In this document: positions 30,996 through 37,003 of the stretch, piece by piece
Position numbering within the stretch: position 1 is the stretch's first letter
How the letters are laid out: the number at the start of each line of letters is the position of its first letter
DNA from: GCA-003244245 sp036279835
Lineage (GTDB): Bacteria; Actinomycetota; Actinomycetes; Mycobacteriales; Pseudonocardiaceae
Direction of reading: 5' to 3'
Assembly: GCA_036279835.1 (NCBI GenBank)
Contig: DASUII010000100.1
Location: 1-37,003, forward strand
DNA: 37,003 nucleotides
The notes under the pieces: model-generated
The model's database searches: none
What the model saw: the letters and a program-made list of their open reading frames with translations, nothing else
Told to the model about the DNA's origin: nothing
Translations under genes and position numbers: made by a program

Positions 30996-31996
30996 CGCGT
31001 ACCGCCGAGTACCAGCACGCCGGCCAGCACCCCGCACGCGATCGCCACCACGAACGTCGCCGGCGCGAAGCGGCTGGCGAAGCCGCGCCCGAACGCTCCC
31101 GCCTGTAAGGCCACCAGCTTGACGTCCACCGCCGGACCCACCACGAGAAAGACCAGCCGGGGCAGCAGCGGCACGGCCGTCAGCGACGCGGCGACGAACG
31201 CGTCGGCCTCGCTGCACAGCGCGAGCACGACCGCGAGCAGCGCCATCACCAGGACCCCAAGCACCATGTCTCCGGTCAGCGACGCCATCCAGGACGCGGG
31301 CACCAGGACATTCAGCACTGCTGCGGTGAGGCCGCCGAGCACCAGGAACCCGCCCGAGGAGACCATGTCATGCCGAGCGGTCTCGGTGAACACTGCGAAG
31401 GCACTGCGACCAGGAGGGCGCTCGGGGCGGCGCAGCGCCCGTTGCGCGATCCACTCCGGGCGGCCGAAGCGCGCCCACAACCAGCCCATCACCATCGCGG
31501 TGGCCATCGAGCCGAGGAACCGGGCCGCGACCATCCGGGGCTCACCCGGGAAGGCCACCGCGGTAGCCACCAGCACGACCGGGTTGACCGCGGGCGCGGC
31601 GATAAGGAACGCCAGCGCCGCCGCGGGCGGTACGCCTTGTTGCATCAGGCGCCGGGACACCGGCACCGACGCGCACTCGCATCCCGGTAGCGCCATCCCG
31701 GCCAATCCGGCGATCGGCACCGCGGCGGTGGTCGTGCGCGGCAGCACTCGGCACAACGCCAGCGGTGACACGAACGCCGCGATCAGCCCACTGACCAGCA
31801 CTCCGAGCACCAGAAACGGCATCGCCTGCACGCAGATCGCTACGAAAACCGTGGCACCGGTACGCACGGCCGGGATGTCGAGCATCCGGATCAGCGGTCC
31901 CTGAGCCAGCAGCGCCAGCACCAGCACAGCGCACAACACCTCCAGCGAGGTGATCCGGCGCTGCTCGATCGCTCGCGCGCGTGTTGGGGCGGCCAT
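30992..31996 (-). CDS. YraQ/UPF0718-family permease
   Basis: The 334-residue protein has about eight to ten membrane helices, including LEVLCAVLVLALLAQG, FLVLGVLVSGLIAAFVSPLA and MVLGVLVMALLAVVLALCSE. The family motif ALPGCECASVPVSRRLMQQG, with two Cys, is followed by AALAFLIAAPAVNPVVLVAT. Related proteins include ArsP, which exports organoarsenicals, and YcgR/YraQ of uncertain substrate. It is coupled to the TIGR03943 gene and starts inside the upstream YbjN-like gene's stop (TGATG). The pair forms a transporter with an unknown substrate; metal is inferred from the Cys motif and zinc-regulator context. Confidence 0.87.
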   Translation of the reverse strand: MAAPTRARAIEQRRITSLEVLCAVLVLALLAQGPLIRMLDIPAVRTGATVFVAICVQAMPFLVLGVLVSGLIAAFVSPLALCRVLPRTTTAAVPIAGLAGMALPGCECASVPVSRRLMQQGVPPAAALAFLIAAPAVNPVVLVATAVAFPGEPRMVAARFLGSMATAMVMGWLWARFGRPEWIAQRALRRPERPPGRSAFAVFTETARHDMVSSGGFLVLGGLTAAVLNVLVPASWMASLTGDMVLGVLVMALLAVVLALCSEADAFVAASLTAVPLLPRLVFLVVGPAVDVKLVALQAGAFGRGFASRFAPATFVVAIACGVLAGVLVLGGTR

Positions 31997-32412
31997 CAGG
32001 CAGGCAGCAGCTCGCCGCGCACCTGCGAGGCCGCGGACACCACCAGCATGAGCAGCGTGCCCAGTGGCATGGTGTCCAGACCGGCAGCCGGGAAGGCGTA
32101 GCGCAGCGTCACGTCCGCTCCGCGCTCGGTACGGACCAACCCCAAGGTGCCGAACAAGCCCTGCCCTGCCCGGCTGGCGACTCGCTCGGCCAGCTCGCCG
32201 TCATCGGGAACGTCCCAGGCGACCACGCAGGTCAAACTGAGCATCGCCAGGCCCTCGGCGAGTTCCACCGCCTGCACCGCGCACGGCACGTCGGCGTGCT
32301 GGAAGGTCAGCGAGCCGTCGTCGTCGACCTTGACGTCCTGGTAGCGCTCCAACGCGGCTCGGGCAGCGTCGAGCAGTTCCCGGGTGGCGGCGGCACCCTC
32401 GTCGTGGCTCAT
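31996..32412 (-). CDS. YbjN-domain-like conserved protein
   Basis: The 138-residue soluble protein reads TRELLDAARAALERYQDVKV, DDDGSLTFQHADVPCAVQAV, LAMLSLTCVVAWDVP and LGLVRTERGADVTLRYAFPA, a layout like the YbjN / T3SS-chaperone-like fold. Homologues lie in the same position (between zur and uppS) in mycobacteria. Its ATG at 32412 overlaps the uppS stop, and its stop overlaps the permease start by one base, so it is translated in a chain with both. Role is unknown; in other bacteria YbjN-like proteins act as folding aids or regulators. Confidence 0.72.
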   Translation of the reverse strand: MSHDEGAAATRELLDAARAALERYQDVKVDDDGSLTFQHADVPCAVQAVELAEGLAMLSLTCVVAWDVPDDGELAERVASRAGQGLFGTLGLVRTERGADVTLRYAFPAAGLDTMPLGTLLMLVVSAASQVRGELLPA

Positions 32413-33215
32413 CCGATCGTTCTCCTCGGAGTGCGAATTTCGACAGGCCTGTCGACGGCGCTGCCGAACCGGCGATCCCGGGCTGCGTAGACCTCACAGG
32501 CCCGCCATAGATCGCGGCGGTCGAGGTCGGGGAACAGGACGTCCTGGAACACCAGCTCGGCGTAGGCAGCCTGCCAGATGAGGAAATTCGAGATGCGCTG
32601 CTCACCCGACGGCCGCAGGAACAGGTCGACATCGGGCATGTCCGGCTCATCGAGATACCGGGCCAGCACCCGCTCATCGACCCGCTCGGGGTCGATCTCG
32701 CCGCGGGCCGCCCGGCGGGCCACCTCACGCGCCGCGTCAGCGATCTCGGCGCGTCCGCCGTAGTTCACGCACATGGTCAGGGTCATGACATCGTTGGCTG
32801 CGGTCAGCTCCTGAGCAACTTCAAGCTCGCGGATCACGCTGCGCCACAACCGCGGGCGGCGCCCGGCCCAGCGCACCCGGACTCCCATCTCGTGCATCTG
32901 GTCGCGGCGCCGCCGGATGACGTCGCGGTTGAAGCCCATCAGAAAGCGCACCTCATCGGGGCTGCGCCGCCAGTTCTCGGTGGAGAACGCATAAGCCGAC
33001 AGCCACTTCACCCCCAGCTCGATGCAGCCGCAGACCACATCCAGCAAGACGGCCTCACCACGACGGTGACCCTCGGTACGCGACAGCCCGCGCTGCTGCG
33101 CCCACCGCCCGTTGCCATCCATCACCAGCGCAACATGCCGCGGAACCCGCTCGGCGGCCAACAACGGCGGCCGAGCCCCAGACGGATGCGGATCAGGCGC
33201 TCGAACCACCGCCAC
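32409..33215 (-). CDS. uppS: Isoprenyl (polyprenyl) diphosphate synthase, cis type
   Basis: The 268-residue cis-prenyltransferase extends an allylic diphosphate with isopentenyl units to make the undecaprenyl- or decaprenyl-phosphate carrier for cell-wall sugars. Signatures are HVALVMDGNGRWAQQRGLSR (catalytic Asp and phosphate binding), EGHRRGEAVL, LSAYAFSTENWRRS and the C-terminal DVDLFLRPSGEQRISNFLIW. The N-terminal 25 residues are variable. Start ATG at 33215; it lies 37 bases after recO. Product chain length cannot be told from sequence; in mycobacteria the orthologue makes decaprenyl diphosphate. Confidence 0.95.
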   Translation of the reverse strand: MAVVRAPDPHPSGARPPLLAAERVPRHVALVMDGNGRWAQQRGLSRTEGHRRGEAVLLDVVCGCIELGVKWLSAYAFSTENWRRSPDEVRFLMGFNRDVIRRRRDQMHEMGVRVRWAGRRPRLWRSVIRELEVAQELTAANDVMTLTMCVNYGGRAEIADAAREVARRAARGEIDPERVDERVLARYLDEPDMPDVDLFLRPSGEQRISNFLIWQAAYAELVFQDVLFPDLDRRDLWRACEVYAARDRRFGSAVDRPVEIRTPRRTIG

Positions 33216-33252
33216 ATCCTGCCGCCCGACGCATTCAGCGGGCTCAGCGGGG

Positions 33253-34023
33253 CTATTCGGCCGCCGATATGCCCGCTGAATGCGGGAGGCGGGGGCGTTC
33301 TACCAGGGGGAGGGAGCGGAGTTGGCGTTCGAGGTGCCACTGGAGGTGGGCGGCGATGAGACCGCTGGCCTCGCGGGCGACCGGGGGCGCGGCGTCCTCG
33401 GCGATCTGCCAGTCCCCGGACTCCAGTGCGTCAAGCAGCTGCACGGTCTGTGCCGAAGGGGTGGCCGCACCGGCCGGACGGCACCCCGGACAGACCACGC
33501 CCCCGGCGGGAACGCTGAACGCCCGGTGCGGTCCCGGTGCACCGCATCGGGCGCATTCGGTCAGGGCCGGCGCCCATCCCGCGGTTCCCATCGCGCGGAG
33601 CAGGAAGGCGTCGAGCACCAAGGGCGCGTGCCGCTGCCCGTCGGCCAGTGCCCGCAGCGCACCGACCACCAGCAGGTACAGCCGCAGCACCGGCTCGCCC
33701 TCGGCGCCGGCCAGCCGCTCGGCGGTCTCCAGCACCGCGCAACCGGCGGTGTAGCGGCCGTAGTCACCGACTAGCCGGGAGCCGAAGCCGTCGACCGTCT
33801 CGACCTGGGTGACGATGTCCAGCGTGCGCCCGCGGTAGAACTGCACGTCGACGTGTCCGAACGGCTCCACCCGGGCGCCGAACCGCGACGAGGTGCGCCG
33901 TACGCCTTTGGCCACCGCGCGCACCCGCCCGTGCCGGCGGGTCAACAGCGTGATGATCCGATCGGCTTCGCCCAACTTCTGCACCCGCAGCACCACCCCG
34001 GTGTCGCGGTAGAGGTTCACCAC
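33253..34023 (-). CDS. recO: DNA repair protein RecO
   Basis: The 256-residue protein mediates RecA loading in gap repair with RecR. The N-terminal OB fold reads YRDTGVVLRVQKLGEADRII, then RRHGRVRAVAKGVRRTSSRF and FGHVDVQFYRGRTLDIVTQV. The helical domain contains YTAGCAVLETAERL, and a zinc finger (CARCGAPG, then CPGC) is present as in several bacterial RecO proteins. GTG at 34023 is adopted because relatives begin with the following VNLYRDTG; a second GTG follows it at once. It lies 29 bases downstream of the era stop. Confidence 0.93.
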   Translation of the reverse strand: MVNLYRDTGVVLRVQKLGEADRIITLLTRRHGRVRAVAKGVRRTSSRFGARVEPFGHVDVQFYRGRTLDIVTQVETVDGFGSRLVGDYGRYTAGCAVLETAERLAGAEGEPVLRLYLLVVGALRALADGQRHAPLVLDAFLLRAMGTAGWAPALTECARCGAPGPHRAFSVPAGGVVCPGCRPAGAATPSAQTVQLLDALESGDWQIAEDAAPPVAREASGLIAAHLQWHLERQLRSLPLVERPRLPHSAGISAAE

Positions 34024-34052
34024 CCCATCCTCGCACCCCAGCCCCGGACGAG

Positions 34053-34991
34053 TCAGAAACCGAGCCGACGAAGCTGCTTGGGATCTCGCTGCCAGTCCTT
34101 GGCGACCTTCACGTGCAGGTCCAGGTACACCGAGGTGCCCAGCAGCGCCTCGATGTGCGTGCGCGCGCGGCTGCCGACCTCCTTGAGGCGCGCCCCGCCG
34201 CGTCCGATCACGATCGCCTTCTGGCTGTCGCGTTCGACGTAAAGGTTGACATAGACGTCGAGCAGACCGGCTCGTCCCTCCCGGGGGTTCATCTCCTCCA
34301 CCACGACGGCCAGCGAGTGCGGCAGCTCGTCGCGCACGCCCTCCAGCGCCGCCTCCCGAACCAGCTCAGCGACCAGGGTTTGCTCCGGTTCGTCGGTGAG
34401 ATCCCCAGCGGGGTACAGCGGTGGCGACTCCGGCATGCGGGCCAGCAGCAGGTCAGCGAGCAGCCCCACCTGGAAACCGTCGACCGCCGAGACCGGGACC
34501 AGTTCGGCGAACTCGTCGAAGCCCGCTGAGCGCGCCAGGTCAGCGAGGCCGGCGAGCTGCTCAGCCACTCGCTGTGGGCTCACCAGGTCGGTCTTGGTGA
34601 CGATGCCGAAGACCGGGGTGCGGCGCGCCAGCACAGCCAGCTCACCGGCGATGAACCGGTCCCCGGATCCGATGGTGGCATCAGCGGGCACGCAGAACCC
34701 GATCACGTCGACCTCCGACCAGGTCGCGCGGACCAGGCTGTTGAGCCGCTCGCCGAGCAGGGTTCGGGGGCGGTGCAGACCCGGGGTGTCCACCAGGATG
34801 AGCTGCCCGTCGGGCTGATGCACGATTCCCCGGATGGTATGCCGAGTGGTCTGCGGGCGGCTGGAGGTGATCGCCACCTTCTGGCCCACCAGTGAGTTGG
34901 TCAACGTTGACTTGCCGACGTTGGGCCTGCCCACCAGGCAGGCGAACCCGGCCCGAAACGGCCCGTCGGTGTGCTGTGTCATGCCCGTCAC
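34053..34991 (-). CDS. era: GTPase Era
   Basis: The 312-residue GTPase binds 16S rRNA during small-subunit maturation. G1 is GRPNVGKSTLTN, G2 includes TTRHTIRG, G3 is ILVDTPGLHRPR, G4 is VTKTDLV and G5 VPVSAVDG. The C-terminal KH domain has KAIVIGRGGARLKEVGSRAR. The order and length are normal. The GTG start at 34991 overlaps the stop of the deaminase-like gene (GTGA); start may also be the ATG four codons later (MTQHTDGPF). Neighbours recO, uppS and ybeY form a conserved group for ribosome and wall biogenesis. Confidence 0.95.
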   Translation of the reverse strand: MTGMTQHTDGPFRAGFACLVGRPNVGKSTLTNSLVGQKVAITSSRPQTTRHTIRGIVHQPDGQLILVDTPGLHRPRTLLGERLNSLVRATWSEVDVIGFCVPADATIGSGDRFIAGELAVLARRTPVFGIVTKTDLVSPQRVAEQLAGLADLARSAGFDEFAELVPVSAVDGFQVGLLADLLLARMPESPPLYPAGDLTDEPEQTLVAELVREAALEGVRDELPHSLAVVVEEMNPREGRAGLLDVYVNLYVERDSQKAIVIGRGGARLKEVGSRARTHIEALLGTSVYLDLHVKVAKDWQRDPKQLRRLGF

Positions 34992-35347
34992 GCCTGTCCC
35001 GCTGTACTCAGCACGCTGCCGACGACGCCGTGCTGGTCGACCACCAGCACCGGGGCAGTGGGCCCGAGGTCCCGGACCGCAGCCAGTGAGGCAGCATCCA
35101 CCGCGCCGGAGCCAGATACCACCGCAGCTGCCTCCAAGCCGGTCGCACCGCTGGCCACCGCTGCGACCACCGCCGCCTGCAGTGCGGTCAATGCCAGCGA
35201 GGGCAGCGATACTGTGACGCCGGTGTAGGTGCGGCCGTCGGTGTCCCGTACCGCGGCACCCTCCTGGGCGCCGGTACGGGCCAGCGCCGAGCGCGCCAGC
35301 GTCACGATCTTGGCGTCCTCCGGGTCTAGGTTAGTGGTGTCAGGCAC
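34988..35347 (-). CDS. Cytidine-deaminase-like protein without the zinc site
   Basis: The 119-residue protein keeps the shape of cytidine deaminase: LARSALARTGAQEGAAVRDT, DGRTYTGVTVSLPSLALTAL, then a helix and LEAAAVVSG, and ends VLVVDQHGVVGSVLS. In an active enzyme the block after TGVNVE contains C/HAE and a later PCxxC provides the other two zinc ligands. Here the first is ALQ and the second is absent (AVRDLGPTAPVLVVD). Deamination is therefore not expected. Orthologues sit between era and the CorC gene in mycobacteria. GTG at 35347; it overlaps the CorC gene stop by eight bases and era by four. Confidence 0.72.
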   Translation of the reverse strand: MPDTTNLDPEDAKIVTLARSALARTGAQEGAAVRDTDGRTYTGVTVSLPSLALTALQAAVVAAVASGATGLEAAAVVSGSGAVDAASLAAVRDLGPTAPVLVVDQHGVVGSVLSTAGQA

Positions 35348-36692
35348 TGGTGTCGCTCGCTTCCTGCGGGGGGTCGGCCGCGGCGGGGTACTGGTTGTGA
35401 GTCGGGGACTGACGGGTTGCGGAATCGGACTTCGCGGTGACTCGGCGAGCAGTGACGGTGGTGATCCGCAGCCGCCCGCGACGATCGTTGCCGCCCTCGG
35501 CGCGCAGCCGCAAGCCGGCCACCTCGGCCTCTGCACCGGGCACCGGCACCCGACCCAACCGCTGCGCCAGCAGCCCCCCAACGGTCTCCACGTCGGTGTC
35601 CGCGAGCTCCACCTCGAACAGCTCAGCCAAATCGATCACCGGCAGCCGGCTGATCACGCGTACCGTACCGTCCCCAAGATGCTCGATCGGTGGCCGCTGG
35701 TCGGTGTCGGACTCGTCGGTGATCTCGCCGACGATCTCCTCAAGAATGTCCTCGATCGTCAGAAGGCCAGCGGTCCCACCGTATTCGTCGACCACGACGG
35801 CCATGTGGTTGTGCGAGATCTGCATCTCCTTGAGCAGCCCGGTCAGCAGCTTGGAATCAGGGACGAACGTCGCGGGCCGCATCACCTCGCCAACGGTGCC
35901 ACCGGTGGGCTGCTCGGCCGCCACCAGATCCTTGATGTGCACGACACCGACGATGTCATCGACGCTGTCGCCGACCACCGGGATCCGGGAGAACCCGGAA
36001 CGTAGGCATAGCGCCACTGCCTGACGTACTGACTTCTCCTGCTCGATCCAGACGATCTCGGTTCGGGGCACCATCACCTCACGGGCCACGGTATCCCCGA
36101 GCTCGAAGACGGAATGGATCATCTCGGCCTCACCGGCCTCGACCACGCCGCGCTGACCCGCCATGTCCACCAGCTCGCGCAGCTCGACCTCCGAGCTGAA
36201 CGGGCCTTCGGGAAAGCCTCTACCGGGGGTGATCGCGTTACCCACGAAAATGAGCAGCCGCGACAAAGGCCCCAGGATCCGACCCAGCACCCGGACCGAT
36301 CCGGCCACGGCGAGGCCGACGGCATAGGGATGCTGGCGCCCGATGGTGCGCGGACCCACCCCGACGACGACATAAGTCACCACCACCATTGCCAACCCGG
36401 TGACCAGCACGGCCAGCCAGATCGGCGACAGCTCCCGCAGCGCCGCCACCGTGACGAGCACCGTGGCGGTCAACTCACAGCTCAGCCGCAACAACAGCAG
36501 CAAGTTGACGTGCCGGGGCCGGTCGGCGACGACCAGCGCCAGCGCGCTGGCGCCGAAGCGGCCGGAGCGCACCAGCGCGTCGACCCGGGCCCGGGACACG
36601 GTGCCCAGCGCGGCATCAGCCGCAGCGAACCCCCCCGCAGCCACCACCAGGGTGGCGGCCAGCACGAGCAAGGGAACCGAAGACGTCGGCAC
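35340..36692 (-). CDS. CorC/HlyC-type (CNNM/DUF21 plus CBS) membrane protein
   Basis: The 450-residue protein has an N-terminal DUF21 membrane domain with about four helices (VPLLVLAATLVVAAGGFAAA, LLLLLRLSCELTATVLVTVA), a CBS-domain pair (VMVPRTEIVWIEQEKSVRQA, GFSRIPVVGDSVDDIVGVVH, VVVDEYGGTAGLLTIEDILE), and a CorC_HlyC domain (DGTVRVISRLPVIDLAELFE). Relatives bind nucleotides through CBS domains and take part in Mg or other cation efflux; the haemolysin name is historical. The C-terminal tail is basic and low complexity. Start ATG at 36692, 40 bases after ybeY. It overlaps the deaminase-like gene. Confidence 0.9.
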   Translation of the reverse strand: MPTSSVPLLVLAATLVVAAGGFAAADAALGTVSRARVDALVRSGRFGASALALVVADRPRHVNLLLLLRLSCELTATVLVTVAALRELSPIWLAVLVTGLAMVVVTYVVVGVGPRTIGRQHPYAVGLAVAGSVRVLGRILGPLSRLLIFVGNAITPGRGFPEGPFSSEVELRELVDMAGQRGVVEAGEAEMIHSVFELGDTVAREVMVPRTEIVWIEQEKSVRQAVALCLRSGFSRIPVVGDSVDDIVGVVHIKDLVAAEQPTGGTVGEVMRPATFVPDSKLLTGLLKEMQISHNHMAVVVDEYGGTAGLLTIEDILEEIVGEITDESDTDQRPPIEHLGDGTVRVISRLPVIDLAELFEVELADTDVETVGGLLAQRLGRVPVPGAEAEVAGLRLRAEGGNDRRGRLRITTVTARRVTAKSDSATRQSPTHNQYPAAADPPQEASDTSA

Positions 36693-36732
36693 TGTCGGTC
36701 CTGTTCGCTATTCTGAGGGCTGTCCCGGGCGG

Positions 36733-37003
36733 TTATCCGGGAGGGCCGGACTCCTGCGGCCCGTCCAGACCGACCACTCCAAGCAGTCGGGTGTCCGCGT
36801 CCCGCTGCGCGATCCGGCGCCGGTTGGCCAGGTCGGCGCGCTGGAACTCAGCAAGGATTCCCTCCTGCAGGGCGAACATCTCGCGCTCCTCGGCGGGCTC
36901 GGCGTGGTCGTAACCCAGCAGGTGCAGCACGCCATGCACGGTGAGCAGCTGCAGCTCGTCGAGCAGTGCGTGACCCGCTGCGGCGGCCTGTTCGGTCGCG
37001 ACC
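36733..37003 (-). CDS. ybeY: Endoribonuclease YbeY, C-terminal part (cut by window edge)
   Basis: The last 89 codons of ybeY lie here. They include the zinc motif HGVLHLLGYDH (H-x3-H-x5-H) that defines this metalloprotein family, preceded by LDELQLLTVHG and followed by AEPAEEREMFALQEGIL. YbeY acts in 16S rRNA 3'-end maturation and ribosome quality control. The frame enters from the window edge at codon position 37002 and stops at 36733. It leads the ybeY-corC-deaminase-era-recO-uppS group, the same order as in mycobacteria. Confidence 0.93.
   Translation of the reverse strand, partial: VATEQAAAAGHALLDELQLLTVHGVLHLLGYDHAEPAEEREMFALQEGILAEFQRADLANRRRIAQRDADTRLLGVVGLDGPQESGPPG

Noticed and set aside
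1..37003. CRISPR arrays, rRNA genes, phage structural genes, integrase
   Set aside because: None was seen; repeats found are palindromes, short protein-coding repeats or IS ends rather than regularly spaced direct repeats.

Overview
The window is high-GC actinobacterial DNA. Gene order in the right half (glyS, smtB, zur, a small conserved gene, uppS, recO, era, a deaminase-like gene, a CorC/HlyC protein, ybeY) and the tRNA-Asn / dnaG / dgt neighbourhood match the core layout known from Mycobacterium and relatives. Frequent GTG starts, four-base stop/start overlaps, a DUF6400-type small protein and a DUF1707 protein point to Actinomycetia, most likely Pseudonocardiales. The taxon is inference.

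Positions 1-12481 look like an accessory, decaying island lying against the 3' end of a tRNA-Asn gene. It holds the right end of an IS3-type element, an alkaline-phosphatase-superfamily fragment caught between two insertion sequences, a complete IS256-type element with terminal inverted repeats, a YbjQ-family protein, a DUF1707 protein with two compensating frameshifts, a frameshifted unknown gene, a RecD2 helicase that has lost its C-terminal motifs joined to the tail of an Nei/Fpg glycosylase, a low-GC orphan, a membrane protein with 7-residue repeats, an S41 protease, a SodC-like protein that appears to lack most copper ligands, and several small plasmid/ICE-style proteins. No integrase or conjugation gene is in view.

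Positions 12482-16436 hold core functions: tRNA-Asn, a trans-aconitate methyltransferase-like gene, a conserved hypothetical overlapping dnaG, and dnaG. Positions 16437-24551 are a second, mostly intact accessory block between dnaG and dgt: a small secreted protein built of three 24-residue repeats, a Uma2-type nuclease, a cobalamin riboswitch controlling cbtB-cbtA cobalt transport genes, a FhuF-like 2Fe-2S protein, a secreted LpqC-like esterase, and a tightly coupled four-gene operon (adenylate-forming ligase, membrane acyltransferase, ComA-type phosphosulfolactate synthase, VOC-fold protein). That operon is the best candidate for an undescribed system; it could make an acylated or adenylate-activated sulfonate metabolite. 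It ends in a perfect 48-bp palindrome shared with the convergent dgt gene.

Positions 24544-37003 return to conserved chromosomal genes: dgt, a YdcF-type protein, an XdhC-type protein, glyS, an ABM-domain protein, the zinc regulators smtB and zur, a two-gene membrane permease unit (YraQ-type plus TIGR03943-type) that may belong to metal homeostasis, then uppS, recO, era, a catalytically degenerate cytidine-deaminase-like gene, corC/hlyC and the end of ybeY, nearly all overlapping or closely spaced on the minus strand.
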